Positions 1 through 18,273 of a stretch of DNA of 60,612 nt are shown here, one piece after another. The translations under genes and the position numbers were made by a program. Source of the stretch: Thamnocephalis sphaerospora (Eukaryota; Zoopagomycota; Zoopagomycetes; Zoopagales; Sigmoideomycetaceae). Below the pieces are notes generated by a model. That model saw only the letters and a program-made list of their open reading frames with translations. It searched no databases and was not told the DNA's origin. The DNA lies in the NCBI GenBank assembly GCA_003614735.1, contig KZ992443.1:1-60612 (forward strand). The letters run 5' to 3'. Position 1 is the first letter of the stretch. The number at the start of each line of letters is the position of its first letter.

Positions 1-2772
1 GCATTAATCCACTTGGTGCGTGCCTCCTGGTTGGTATCGAAATCTGCGGGCTTTGGTGGTGTTTGGACGGAATCATGCAGCGGCGGAATGCTTGGATATG
101 CTTTGCCTGCAGCATGCAAACGCGGCATGTAAGCGTGCTTCAAGCGTACAACGCCATCCACCGCGTACCACCACCCACCAGTGTTCCATGCTTCCAGCGC
201 AGCATCAAAGACTTTGCGGTTGATCGTCCACGGCTGGCTACCTAGCACGTCCAGACCGTTGAGCACCATGCCGATGCGGCCCTGCAACGACGCCTCCTTC
301 AGATAGCGGTACTGCTCCGGCGAGTCTTTGATGCGCATGCACACGTCTGTACGTGTCCAGACATTAGCGTCGATACGAGCCGCAGAGGTTATCCAAGGCA
401 CACGCGTGTTCACTCACTCTTGCGCGACATGTAACCACCACTGTCAAAGTTGATCCACGGCCGCGGCAACACAAGCATTGGCAACATACGTGGGTCCAGT
501 GCCTGTAGACACGGACAATGCGCACTCAGACTAAACTTACATCGGGGGTTGTTCAGTGTCACGCCACTTACCTCACTGATGCTATCGCGCGAAAAGAGCT
601 CACTCAGCTTGGGATTGAACTTGACAACACCCGTCCGGTGGCCGCCGCGAAACAGATATGTGTGGTAGAACGCGTCCACTTCTTCCTCACTAGTGTAGTC
701 GCCAAGTCATGGCCGGTGAGTTTGAGCCTTTGCAACGGATAAATACGTCCACCTACACATTCTCGCCAACACGCTTGCTCTTGATCTTGGCCACACTGAT
801 CAACATTGAGGTGAGAAGTGAGCCCAGCTAGAGCAAACAGATTGCAAGTGTCAGTAAATCAAAGGGCAAAAGTTGATGCCTAGGCCAGTGCACTCACCTT
901 GAGGCGAACAGCAGACGGCCAGCGCGGAAGCCAGTTCTCATCCGGCTCCTCCTCCAGCAGCTTCGCCTGCATCTTGCGCACGTGCATGTCAAACAGTCTG
1001 CCCGATGAATACAGCGTTTGGAGGTTGATGCGGCGAGCATTCTACAGTAGACAAGGTACGTTAGCAGCAGTAATCTCCCGACTCTCGTATCACATTGCTC
1101 TTGACACATACCACGACGCTATTGTGGCGTGTGCGCAGCTGTTCGGCATAGTACTCCATTTCGATGGCGCGACCCACGTCGGCCAGCACGCGTGCCGTCT
1201 TTATGCCCGTGACGGTGCCGTGCGTGGCGTTCAGCCGAAGCACCTGCTGAATCGTGAGCACCGAAATCTTGTCCGCGTCCAGCAACGTGATGAACGGGCC
1301 ATAAGTCAAGCGATCGGTTTCTGATGGCGCCACTCACGTTAGCAAGCAACGCACGGATTAACCTAGAGATTTTGTCACGTACTGCCGGTAATGCTGCGTG
1401 CACGCTCTTGCTCCTCCCTAATCATCGGCGCCAACTTTTGATGCCACTGCCACATCAGCGTACGAAGTGGCGACGAGCTGAGCTTCATTTCGGTGCCCTG
1501 AGCAGCCGCTACCGCGCGCAGTCGCTCTAGGGAGGCAATCATCGCCTGGTCCTCCAGCTGCAGCTGACGCTCGTACAGATCCAGGTTCTTGGCCGCCACC
1601 GGATTCAGCGATTTTTTAAGCAAACGCACGCCAAGCACCTGTACATCCACGCATACGTGTCCACACACATTCGTATAAGTATGCCGTCGCGACGCTTGTT
1701 TGCACACATGCTACGTACATCCGTAGAAATGGCTTCGGGAACATTGTCGCTCTTTTTAACCTCAGAGGCATCGCTGTCTGCTTGCTCCTCCTTTGTCGAC
1801 GCCGCATTGCGACCAATTCCCTCCATCAGCCGCTTAATGGTCACCGCGGAAATCTCCACACCTTCGGCACCACTACGACCATCGCGAAGAAGCTGCACGT
1901 AGGAGAGTGGACAGTTGTGAGTACAGGATCTTCTGACGTTGAACACGACTGGCCCGCTCACTTTCAATGCCTTTAGGTCTTCATCTCGTATCATTGGATT
2001 TGTCATAAGTGCCTGGAGACTATGCCCAGCCTTGAGCATCTCTTGCAGGAGCAGGTGCGCGGTATTGACCGTTCCGGCGCTTTTGTTGCAGGGACACCCG
2101 CGTCGTCAGCATACCCCGTCAACAGCCCCGCCCCTTTCCTCGGCATGCAGCCGTCGACACTTACCGCAAGAAGCCCTTGATGAGAATGGCATAGGTGCTG
2201 ACCGTCGGCATGGCGCCGTATTTTTTCATTTCGTCAAACCAGTAAAGTGCCTGGCGTGTGGACGGCCGAGCAGACCGGTTCATGTATGCATCGATAAACG
2301 CGTTATGGAGATGCACATCGGCAAAGCGCGCACGCTCGTGCGGGTACTGTGTGGTGAGCGCCCTGAGAATGTGCAGCGCGCGCTCTGTCTCGCCCAGCTT
2401 AAGACAGGCATGCATGATCGCCAGCTGGTCATCAATACCGGCCGATCGCGCGTCAACAAAGATCTGATCGCGTGCCAGAATCAGTGGCTGAAGGGCGACT
2501 GGTGGCGACACACTGGGCGTGATCGCAACAGGCTGCGTGATGGTGGAAACAGCCGCCGCGGCTGTCGACTGCGGCCGGCTGGATCCAATCGATGTGGCAG
2601 CGGCCGAACGCGGTGCAGTATCCGCCAGCGACGATACCCTGTTCGTTATGGTACGCGTGGTGGCGGTGACGGGTGAGATCGCACCGTGTCGGCCGAGTCG
2701 TGTCGGCCATGAGGTCTGCGTCACTGGACGTCGCAGTGCCGGCCCGCGCCGACTCGCCAGGCGAGAGAGCAT
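1..2772 (-). CDS. RPO41: mitochondrial DNA-directed RNA polymerase, 5' part (runs off left edge)
   Basis: Single-subunit phage-type RNA polymerase that transcribes mitochondrial DNA. Exons on the minus strand: 2772-2165, 2079-1962, 1892-1719, 1638-1383, 1332-1112, 1041-898, 827-757, 689-572, 502-418, 346-179 and 106-1; all phases join. The start MLSRLASRRG begins an Arg-rich stretch without acidic residues, fitting a mitochondrial presequence. Exons 1-2 encode PPR-like helices (ALYWFDEMKKYGAMPTVSTY, then HLLLQEMLKAG). Family signatures follow: YGPFITLLDADKISVLTI, INLQTLYSSGRLFDMHVRKM, PRMLPMLVLPRPW with SGGY, and GLDVLGSQPWTINRKVFD. The catalytic C-terminal part lies beyond the window edge. 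The promoter is probably shared with the divergent remodeler gene 1 kb away. Family assignment rests on several conserved blocks in the right order, so I am confident; individual splice sites are inferred. Confidence 0.93.
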
Positions 2773-3787
2773 ATAGCTGATCGGGTGTAGGCTGCCTGTT
2801 GGTGCAGCCTACAAAACAACGGCAGACAAGGACGACGAATGCCGTTTACACAAACGACCGCCTAGACGCAGAGCGACCAGGACAGCGTGGCGGAATCCAC
2901 CTGGAACAGACGTGACGGTACGCGTACACGCGCGTAAATGAACGACGATGCCTGCGGCAGTGGTGGGTAAGCAATCGTAGACAGCCGGGTGCCGACGAGT
3001 GGACAAAGTGGACAAAGCGCGGGAGGCGTAGGAGCAAAAGGAGCACGCCTGGTAAAAAGAAAAATTCACCCGCCGCCCATGACGGAGCGAGCCGATAGCA
3101 AGACTGCTTTCTCGGGCTCGCCTTACATGAACGCGTTGCGACACGCTTACGCCTAGGCCGACGCGCCAACCTTTGCCACCAGCAGCCTAGCACGATAGAA
3201 CAGCAAAAGTCTGGGTGGAGCTGCGCCAGAAGGCCCAATCTAGCACGCGCATCACGCCACAATCCGCTGCAATCCAATGTCAAGCATGTTCAGCGATACC
3301 CACGTTCAAGCGTTTCCAGCAGCGCATGCAAACATGCTCTGCAGACGAGCGCCCACCCTCCGTGCTGCCATCCCATCTCCTTGGCAGACAATGATGGCCA
3401 TCGTCTGTGTCCGCCTATCCATGTCTAGATCCGTAGCTAGTCACATATCAAACTCAGATGAGGGAATGGTAGTTTGGATAAACTGTCGGCAGCAGCTGTT
3501 GTGGTGTTTGAGGCGTGGGTGGATCTTTCTCTGACACTTTCACCCATTCACTCACTCCTACACACACACACCACTCGCCCCCAGCGCACCGCTTCACGCT
3601 CGAACCGACCTGCCGTCAGTCCAGAAAAGACGCGCACACACGATTCGCCCGCGTAAACAAGCACTGTGTGTGGTGTGTGTTTGCCATCCTCCTGGTTCGC
3701 CTCTGGTCGCCTCACTGCTAGTCGCCTGCACGTGCCCACGTCGCTCTAGCACACCGCTGCTGCCATCGGCTATCATCGCCGGTCGCG
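2773..3787. other. divergent intergenic region RPO41 / remodeler
   Basis: About 1 kb between two divergently transcribed genes, so it should hold both promoters and leaders. It includes a CA/CT-rich stretch around 3540-3600 just upstream of the remodeler start. No ORF here has recognisable content. Confidence 0.6.
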
Positions 3788-9582
<5,795 letters not shown>

Positions 9583-9757
9583 GCAGCACTGGGTGTCCGT
9601 CCTCGTTTGTCTTCGCCATTCTTCGTTATGTATTAAATTCCGCAGCCCATCGCTGTTCAAACACACGCGTACACGACCACGCTAGAGTGCAATTATAGGG
9701 GGACAGTTGTGTATTTTCAGTGCGCGTGCGTACATTATTTACTCGCGCCACGGTGTC

Positions 9758-10814
9758 CTACTCGCGCTTGGTCGTCTTGGTGGTGGATTCCCGCTTGCGC
9801 GTGCCGCGAACGTAGGTGTCGCGGTACATTTTCGCAAACAAGCCCAGGTAGATGGTGAGGAGGGCAGCGGCAAACACGCCACCAAAGCCTCCGCTGCCGT
9901 TGCAGGAGCGCATGTATGGCAGGATGGACAGCCGTTCGGCGTAGTAGTTGTAGACGCACGAGTAGACGACGATGATGTCGAGCACGAATTGGGAGATTTG
10001 CATGGTGGTGATGTACTTTTTCCACCAGACGCGCACTCCCATGGAGGCCAGATAAAAGTAGTAGTACATGATGACATGCACACCAAGGTTGATGACGATT
10101 GGGAACCAGGACTAGTGACAACGACAAGCGCAAGGTCAGCGATGGTTAGCAAGCACACATGGCAATGAAATGCGGTTTTTCGAGGGAGAGAGAGACTTAC
10201 CACTGTGACGTGGTAGATGATTTGGATGTAGCACAAAATCATCGTCTGGCTGTGGTGGAAGTAATGCAGGAACTCTGCAAGTGTCGTTGGTTAGCAAAAA
10301 AAGGAACAAATAGCTAAAGAGACATAGCTATTCGCCGACGAAGCTTACCAAGCGGCTTCTTCTTGAATGCCAGCAGCAGTGTGTCGATAAGCTCGTAGTA
10401 CTTGAACAGGTAGTTGATGTAGTAGAGCAGCTCCAGACGCTGCGTCCACGCTTCTGTATCGCATAGCGACCAGCCCAGCCCCTTGACGGCAATCATCGAG
10501 ATGACCTGCTCAAGGTGCAGCAGCAGGAGCACGGCACTGCCCACGCTGAGAAGCAAGTTGTGCATGCGGGCCAGGGTGGGGAAGGCAATAGGGGCACGGT
10601 TGCGCATGATTGCTTGGATGCCAAAGATGACCACCAGGTAGCCGACCGCCACGGCTGCCACCTCGGTCACCGTAGAGAGAGGTGTCTTGCCGACCACGAA
10701 CCGGAAGGTGTCTGGGTGTGCACCAACGACCGCTTGGTAGACGGGAGCGAGGGTGTTGTACAGGCTCAGGCCGAACGGCCGAGTGGCCTCAAACGCGGCG
10801 GTAGCGTTGGACAT
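9758..10814 (-). CDS. fatty-acid elongase, ELO family (paralogue 1)
   Basis: Membrane-embedded ER 3-ketoacyl-CoA synthase that condenses malonyl-CoA with an acyl-CoA in very-long-chain fatty-acid synthesis. Exons 10814-10349, 10274-10201 and 10111-9758 give 894 nt, 297 aa. The start MSNATAAF was chosen because it aligns with MANASAAQ of the second elongase gene; an in-frame ATG nine codons upstream is possible. Family marks are the LLYYINYLFKYYELIDT helix, the FKKKPLG turn, the histidine box HYFHH and HVIMYYYF. Several hydrophobic segments fit a multi-pass protein, and the C-terminus KRESTTKTTKRE is basic, resembling ER-retrieval tails. Both intron positions and phases match the paralogue at 18274-19343. 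The 3' end lies only 175 nt from the remodeler stop, in convergent orientation. Acyl substrate specificity cannot be read from the sequence. Confidence 0.95.
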
Positions 10815-12830
10815 GGCGACGACAGTAGCGGAATAGTGCACAGCTGGGAGCGCGATGGCGGGGCAGGACAGTGCGAACGATACGCCGCTATTTTATCTAT
10901 CGCGCTGGCCCGTCTGTCGCGACCCTTGGGGATGCCCGCGGTGGTGGGAGCGGCTAATGCTCCGACCAGCATGTTTACATCGGATTGGGAATTAGTGGGG
11001 TTGTGACTGGTATTGCGTGCCCGCACTGGCCGTTGGGGTGCAGTCTACGACGATAAGCGGCGGACGCTTGATAGCTGATCGTGCGCATGGTTGGGGTAGT
11101 CAATAGTTCCCACACCTGATTGGAAGCCTGTGCGCGAGTATGATTGATGGCGACTTTACACTTGGCAAAGCGTCTCCTCCGATGGCAGCGGTATTAGCCG
11201 AAGCGTGTGCGGTGATGTTGGCCGAAAGGCACCCTCCCATTGGCCACGCAACGGGATGAGGAGGCCATGGTCGGCACCTTCGGCAACAATGCGGCCGCGC
11301 GTGCAGTATCTGCAAACATACCACTGGCCAACTGGCAGGGTACGGGCCAGCCGACACGTTGGGGAAGGGATGGCTGCGAAATATCGGCCATGGCGCCGTA
11401 ACGGGTCCCAGCGCCGCTGCAGACGGTGTTGCTGCAGCACTGGGCAGTAGACTGGATGCATACGCGTCTTTCGGACCGGTGGCTCAAAATCCAGGTTTAG
11501 CGGACAAGCACCCGTGCATACCGGTAGACAGACCATTGCTTTCTGCTGGTGTGACGCCGAGGTACTGCGAATGACAGGCCATGAGCCTGCAAGCTGATAC
11601 GTAACCGTTACGATAGTCTGCATGCTGAGCTGGTACCCACTGGCGGTGTAGGACAACTGGCGCTGCCTTGTGCGGGTCCTCTGACGGTGCAGTCGCCCAG
11701 GACGCGCTGCTGTCCTTGTCGCCAGGGCCACCCAAGGCCGCTTGCTTGAGAGGCGTTGACCAGGTTTCACCAGAAAGCGTCTGCGCAAAGTGCCATGCCA
11801 AAAGCCAATGCTGTTATCCGCCCTAGGCAGGACGCTATGCTGCAGGTCCGCCGCCTGTGCCTGCTGCCATGACAATGGTGTGATCAATGGTAAATCGCAC
11901 GGCAGGCGCGACCGCAGCAGCGCATGTACCTGATGTGCACCCAACTAACCATCTACCGGCTGATAATCTACGCTCTAGGTACAGACTGCAGCACAAGTGT
12001 TGCTGGACGGGGCCACTGGCGGTATGGGTACGCGTCCTGGCGCGCACGAGCACTGCATGCGTCGGACACGTCCAACATCTAGGCTCCTCTCAGAGTGGCC
12101 TGCGGTGCAACCGTGCGGCTGTGCAAAAGGCTGTTGTCGACGCTAGCAATGGTGGCCATTGCACCGGTAACCGCCGTATTCAGTGAGATTGTCGCGCAGC
12201 GTGACAGGCTTGTGCCTCAAACAGGCAGCAACATGCCCGGCATGCGTCAGGAGCGCAGCGCTGTGTCTCGCTCATCGATTGGTAGCCGTGACGTGGCAGC
12301 ACCGAGTCAAGGGGCCAAACTGGCGTGTCGCGTGCGAGGTAGGCTCGGTGCTGCTTGCATCCCACGCGTCTGCCTAGCGGACAAACGCGATTTGTGGGTG
12401 GAAAGAAGAAACGGTGGAAATCCACAAGCGGCCCTTGCCACATTGGCCAGCGCATTCCACTGCAGCCGATGGCACCAGAGATCGATAGCGACTCGAGCCA
12501 GTGCGTCAGGTCAAGGCGCGTACACGCGACCAAGGCTGCGGTAGTTGTCGCGGTAGCTGACGGTAGCACCCACTGCCACCAAACTCTGTGCACCTGCAGC
12601 CGACAGACGTCGGCGCTCGAGGCGTTACACATGGCCGGTGCACTCACAGCAGCTATTCGTTCTCCGATGCCGCATGGCAGATGCCATGTCAGCCTGTACG
12701 TGTATGCTGAAACGCCCGCTTCAGCCAGTGTAGACGCGAGCGATTGCTGACAGGGCAGAGCGTGGACGCGCGCTGGCCATCAAAGTGTCTTCCCCACGGC
12801 AGTGCAGATCGCTCCACGCATATGCATATC

Positions 12831-12849
12831 TTATCTTGGGTAAGATAGC
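12831..12849. promoter_or_regulatory. inverted pair of GATA motifs
   Basis: The sequence CTTATCTTGGGTAAGATAG has 6-bp inverted arms (TATCTT/AAGATA) with a 4-nt spacer, so an HGATAR-like site occurs on each strand. In fungi such pairs can bind GATA factors. The distance to any coding start is large, so function is speculative. Confidence 0.25.
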
Positions 12850-15455
12850 CTGCCGGCTGTGCATTTGACGTACCATGCCATTGGTGGTGACTTTTATTGA
12901 GCAAAGGACAGCCTGGCATGATGATGATGGTGGTGGCAGTGGATGTTGTGCAACAATGGCGGTAGAAGAAGCACAGCTGCACACGTTGTGTACATACGCG
13001 CTGCTATTGGCTGTGCGCTGTCATCCATTGTGCGGCCATCTGGTCGGGTAGTAGTGTGTGTGTGTGTGAGTGTGTGTGTGTGTGGAAAAGTGGATGAGTG
13101 GAGGAAAAAACGCGCACACGCTATATCACCGATTGGTCGCTGGTGGTGACATTGACACCGACCATAGTGGTCGTTTCTCTTGCAATGCCAGCAGCGGACC
13201 CTGGCCATGCTCTGAGCGATGCTAGACAGAATGCACAAACACCCACTGCTGCCGTCCATGGGTGTACGCTGGTTCGTGCGAATACTGTGGCATGACCATG
13301 CTGTGCTCATTCACAGATGGCTGTGCACAGGGCATTGCACGCTGGCTCGTCTTGGACAACCCGTTACTGAAAGCACGGTTCACTTGCATGGATGGCACGA
13401 CAGCTGCGCGTAGCTTTGTCGGGCGCAAATACGCGTCCGCGCAGCGCGTGCACAGCGTCCGAGCGGGCAAAAAGCCACGCACTGAGTTTGGCAGTGCCAC
13501 CTTTGGCAAAACAACCGTGCGCACCAGTGCACAAATAGTTGGGCAGACGGCCGGGTTGCGGTGCCACAGGATGCCATGTATGGCGCGCGGTTGCTAAAGA
13601 GGCGGTGACCCAGCCGTGGAAAATCTCCGACGCGTAGCTTTGTAGGCGTGCCAATGTCCGGGCCTGAACGGCCGGTGGTGGTGGTGGCAGTCGCCGTGAC
13701 CGGTCGCGGTGGCCGTCATGGTCGCCGACAATGCACCGGCCACATGCGGCTAAACCGGCAGCCATGACATGCTGGGCTGCGATCAATGGCCTGCCGGTAT
13801 AACTGCATCCGCTCGACGCATATCCGCTTGCACTGCGCTGCTTTTGGTCCGCGCCAGATCGCCTGAAAATGGCCGTGTGCGGTCGGCCGACTCGAGCACA
13901 AAGCACCAACCACGCAGACGGCCGAGCGCGGACTGACCGACGCAGCGCGACTGGCGGCGTGCTTGAAGGAGCCCCATGATAGGTTCGTGGCCGCTGCGCC
14001 TCGCGGCAATCCGCATTCCCCGGGCTGCACCTGGCCTTCGTAGTATGTATGCGCACACGAGGCACACCCAGTTTTCGGGCGCTGCTGCATGCGCGCAGTG
14101 GCCAGTGCACTGCAGAACTTAATCTAACGGCAGGTGTGCGGCTAGGACAGCATGCTGGCGTGCGCTGCATTGTACTTTCTGGCCAGAGGAGATGTGCTTT
14201 GCTAGAGAGCGGCAAAGGCTACGGCAGCTGTCTGGGGTCATGTGTCATCCGGTGCCGTGCCAGCGTCTCTCTGCCGGCCATGCATCGTCAGCAGTGCGCT
14301 TAATGCCTCAGCGAAAACTTCCGAAGCAGATTCGTGTCACCTTGCGGCGGATCCTCACGAGCTGATTGCGAATCGGCTTATGACAGCGCGTGGCCTATGG
14401 CAGCACCACAACTGGCCAACTGCTGCCGTTGCCGTTGCCGTTGCTGCTGCTGGCGTCTGCTCTTTGATGCGCACGCACGCACGTCGAAGTACACGCGTGT
14501 GCGTGTGTACACCGCAAGTCGTCGTGCATCTCAACTGCGTGCATCAAGCGCAGTCGGCTGGTCCTGCGTCCTGGTTGCAGTGCATACGTGCAACGTCCAA
14601 AGCATTTGCAAGCGTGCGCGCGGCAAACACTGGACAAGGGCAGATGACGGCTTGTAAGCGGCGGCCGGCGGCGCGTGAGCAAGCACATGCTGGCCGTCCG
14701 TGCATGGCCGTCATGAGGCCAACGTAGCCCGTGCACTGTCGTTGTCGCGGCGGCGGTTACCGTTGCTGTCGCCGATCTTGGCTCGACAAAGCACGAGCTA
14801 GTGCTGCCGTGTCTTTCCGAGCACGGCATTACTGATGCTTTGACCGGATTTAGATCAGACGTCGGGGTTTGAGATCAGCGGCAACACACAAGCCGTTTAG
14901 ATTGGCGCCTATCACATTGGTGGTGTCGCCGGTACGGCGGTGCGTGAAATGCGCCGCAGGACGGGAGACGCAGCGGCGGTGGCGGCGGACAGGTGTAGCG
15001 CCGCATGCAGCAAGGAGCGCGTTATGGCGCCGCTACGCCTACTTGCTTGCACCATGGCTTGCGCCGCTCCTTGGCTGGTCAGCATCGCGGCTACACGCGT
15101 GTGCGCGCCATTGTCTGTCTGCGCGTTGACTGTCTCTGAGCCGTAGTGGAGGTACAGATGGCTGTCCTACCCACATTTTCCGCGAAGGATCGACTACCTT
15201 TTGAGGCTGTGCGGCAGCATCCAACGTGCAGCTTCCACTATGCAGCGGTCACGTTTGACGACTGGCGCGCCCGTGCGCGCCGTGCATCCATTTCTGCTCG
15301 TTTCGGCGGCAGTTGTACCGGACTGCTCGTCGATAAAAAGGCCGGCGGCAGCACGCGCATCCTGCCCCGGCTACACTAGTCATCCATCTCTATTCAGCTA
15401 TCAGCGTACGCGTGTGTAGGCTTGCGCTCTGGCGACCGTTTCTTTTCTGCCGTTG

Positions 15456-15456
<1 letters not shown>

Positions 15457-15486
<30 letters not shown>
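15457..15486. repeat. (CT)n tract in leader of the methyltransferase gene
   Basis: About fifteen CT units on the coding strand, ending roughly 160 nt before the ATG at 15649, within a wider pyrimidine-rich leader. Confidence 0.9.
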
Positions 15487-15490
<4 letters not shown>

Positions 15491-15648
15491 CCTTGGCTAG
15501 TTCCATCTTTGCGAGTGGAGACGCCCCGCCGCTTGCCAACATCGCTTCCCTGGTGGCTGCGGTGGTCTACTGTTACCGAGTGTGAACACTGGTCGTTTTT
15601 TTGCCCACCCACTACACCCACTACACACACATACACGTGTCTTCGATC

Positions 15649-15971
15649 ATGGGTAATCGCATGTCAACATCGCGCCGCTCGTCACTGCACGAACTTCCGC
15701 GCAAACGACGCCCATCCAACCATTGCGGTCTGTCGCGGAGTAGCGGAAGCAGCGGCCGTGCTTCTCTAGGCGGCTCACGCTCTCCGACCGTCGAGCGGCC
15801 GTGCCCCGAATGGATCAACGGTCGGCCGCCTATTGATGCGCCGGCCGGCGGTATGCCCGAAGCCGAGATGGACCGGTACGTTAATCCCACATTGGCGTTT
15901 TATGCTTGGCAGTTGGTGCCGACCGCTGGGCATGGATGATTGCATGACAGCCGGTCGGGCAGCAGCTTCGC

Positions 15972-16006
<35 letters not shown>

Positions 16007-17084
16007 ACCACTGAGCGTTGCCGACACATCTGCATGGGTCTCGTGATAACTGTGGCTCACCCCGTTTACTGCCGCCGCCGCCCCCCGACAGCCTGCAGCA
16101 GCAGCACTATCTCCTGTTGCTCCAGCTCGGCGCAAACCACTTTGCACCCGTGGAGAACCCCACGTCAGCGCTTGATGTCGGCTGCGGTACCGGCATCTGG
16201 ATGATGGTACGTAAGCGTTGCTGTCGGCGGTGCTATGCAACATGGCGCTGATACGATCGCCTTGTAGGAAATGGCCACCGAGTTTGCCGACTGCGAGTTC
16301 ACCGGCATCGATCAGATTACCGCGCAGCCCGACGACGTTCTGCCGCGCAACTGTCAGTTTGTGCCGTGCGACCAGCTGACCGGTAAGCATTGGCATGCAC
16401 GCCAGCGGATTCTCATACCCTCCTCGATCGCCGCCAACTCACTCATCCCGCCCCTTTTCGCTGCACATGCGTACAGGCGGCCTGCCATTCGGCGACGCAA
16501 GCTTCGACTATGTACATCAACGCATGCTCGTCGGCAGCGTGCCCACCGGCGAGTGGGGTGGCGTGTGCGATGAGCTGTTTCGCGTCACTCGTCCTAGTGG
16601 CTGGACCGAGATTGTCGACACGGATGGTCTGATCCACGGCTACTGCCCGCCGGACGGCGACTACCACAAAGGACACAGTCTCGGTCTTTGCTCCGACTCG
16701 GGCATCGTCACCGAAAGCGAGCTGTCGCTCTGCCTGGGCCCTGCGGCGGCCCGCATCAACCGGTGGATGCTGGCGGCCATGGAGTGCCGAGGCGTGCAGC
16801 CCGAGGAGGCGTTTGAGCTTCAGCCTGTACTACAAAAGAGCGGCTTCGCCGACGTTCAGTCGCGCTGCGTTGCCATCCCCATGGGCACCTGGGGCGGCCA
16901 GGCCGGCCAGATGTGTCTTAATATCATGCGTAGCGCTATTGTCAGCCTGCGCTCGTTCCTGCTTCAGGAGCAGATCACCGACAGCGTCGAGTTTGCCGAG
17001 ACACTACGTGACTGGGAACTCGAAGCCGATCGTGGCTGCTACCACATGGAGGTGGCCGTCTACTGGGCACAACGGCCCTTCTAA
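15649..17084 (+). CDS. class I SAM-dependent methyltransferase, LaeA/TAM-like fungal family
   Basis: Predicted S-adenosylmethionine methyltransferase. Exons 15649-15875, 16092-16206, 16268-16382 and 16477-17084 give 1065 nt, 354 aa. The N-terminal 60 residues are Ser/Arg-rich and look disordered. The catalytic fold begins around residue 75 with RLQQQHYLLLLQLG, followed by motif I ALDVGCGTGIW (about 102-112), EFTGIDQ (motif II), a FDYVHQRMLVGSVPTGEW block and GWTEIVDTDG. This layout is that of the large fungal LaeA-like/UMTA methyltransferase group, whose members include LaeA (a regulator of secondary metabolism) and many enzymes of unknown substrate. Intron 1 holds a GCT repeat. The substrate cannot be inferred, and no biosynthetic core gene sits next to it. 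Confidence 0.87.
15974..16004. repeat. (GCT)n repeat in methyltransferase intron 1
   Basis: About ten GCT/TGC units lie within the 216-nt first intron, on the plus strand. Confidence 0.85.
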
Positions 17085-18273
17085 CACCGCCACCACCGTC
17101 GCCAACGCACTTGCAGCCTGCGCAACCTGTATACACCATTCGCTTCTGCTGTACCAACATGCACAGACAGACAGACCCAGACTCACCCACCTGCAACCTG
17201 TCTAGCATCATCTCCTCTGTCGTTGGCTGCAGTGCCAAGGCCTCGCCTTCACCAGAGCCCTAGTGTTGCTCTGGCGCTCCTATTACTTATTTACTGCTTG
17301 TCCATTTTCTTTCTCTCCTCTCTCCGCACACGTGCATTTCATTCAGGCTGTGTCGCTTTGCACCTTTTCCGCTTTGCCGTTACGTACATCTTGCATCTTG
17401 CATCTCTTGCTCTTTATGCTCCACACACTTGTGGCTCAAATCTACACCAACAAACACTAAGATATTCCGCATCGTCTGCGTCTACGCCATCTTTTTCGGC
17501 GCCTCATCGCCATTGTACCGACAGGTGCACCACCACCCATCCGCCCAGCGTCAGCTCGCCTTGAACTTGCTCGTGTCTGTTCAGCCTTGTTCTTGTGTGA
17601 TGTGTTAAGACGCTCCAATTCAAAAGTTGTTCTCTGACTACCGTGTGTACGTGTGTGTGTGTGTCTACGTGTTCTGTGTCGCTCTGATGCATCGGGCGGA
17701 CAAGCGGGCGGTGTTCCTGCTGTGCAAACCCACTGTGCCGCCAGTCACGTACAGCGGTCGTCGGACTGCAATTGCTTCCAAATGCAAACTTGTTCCTAAG
17801 CGACACTTCTAAACACGTGAAAACCGTCGCCCACGTTGGATGACGTGGCCCGCTTTGGTGCAAGTATGTAGCGCTGTCGATCGCTATTTGCCCGGCTGCG
17901 GGTTGCGCCGCCGCCGACCTGCCTTGGTAGCTGGACTCGCGTGCCGAATAACGAGGCCCAGGAGGCAGCAAATAAGGATTGTCTCTAGTACATGGCGTGA
18001 ACATATTGGTCCAATGACCGACAACTTCCCGATCCATGCGAGTCGGTAAACACATCCCGGCCAGCGCGCGCTGGATGTTATCCGGTCGACCGGTTTTGCG
18101 CACTCGCACGCGCCTCTCTGCCGCTCCTTTTCTTGCCGTTATTCCGCTAAATAGGCGCCGCTCTTGCCGTACGCTTGATTGCGCGCACACTCTGCCCGCC
18201 ACCGCCTGCCACGCACCACCACCACCACCACCACATCTCGTTCTAGTCCGCCGCTGCAGCAGCCACCGTTCTC
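17085..18273. other. intergenic: methyltransferase 3' end / elongase 2 promoter
   Basis: 1.2 kb between tandem plus-strand genes. The segment 17250-17520 is pyrimidine-rich on the plus strand, a GT-rich run lies at 17640-17670, and the last 200 nt before elongase 2 are again C/T-rich with a (CCA)n run at 18218-18235. No credible ORF. Confidence 0.55.

Larger units (their letters stand above)
10815..15648. other. 4.8 kb gene-poor region between elongase 1 and methyltransferase
   Basis: No ORF in either strand has recognisable domains. The longest (minus strand 14215-13364 and 11944-11156) have the Arg/Ala/Pro/Cys/His-rich composition of random reading frames in GC-rich DNA. The stretch contains a GT-rich run near 13045-13085, several CAG/GCT and CCGTTG runs near 14430-14460, and a hairpin with paired GATA motifs at 12831-12849. 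It must include the leaders of both flanking genes. Most of the interval remains unexplained. Confidence 0.5.

Noticed and set aside
3590-3615. tRNA B-box-like GGTTCGAGC on the minus strand
   Set aside because: It does not complete the GGTTCGANNCC consensus, and no acceptor stem or A box can be paired around it.
11156-11944. 262-codon minus-strand open frame
   Set aside because: No recognisable motifs and no fit to splice signals; other frames of the same DNA are equally open.
13364-14215. 283-codon minus-strand open frame in the 4.8 kb gap
   Set aside because: Composition is Arg/Ala/Pro/Cys/His-rich with no domain, motif or periodic codon use; typical chance frame in GC-rich DNA.
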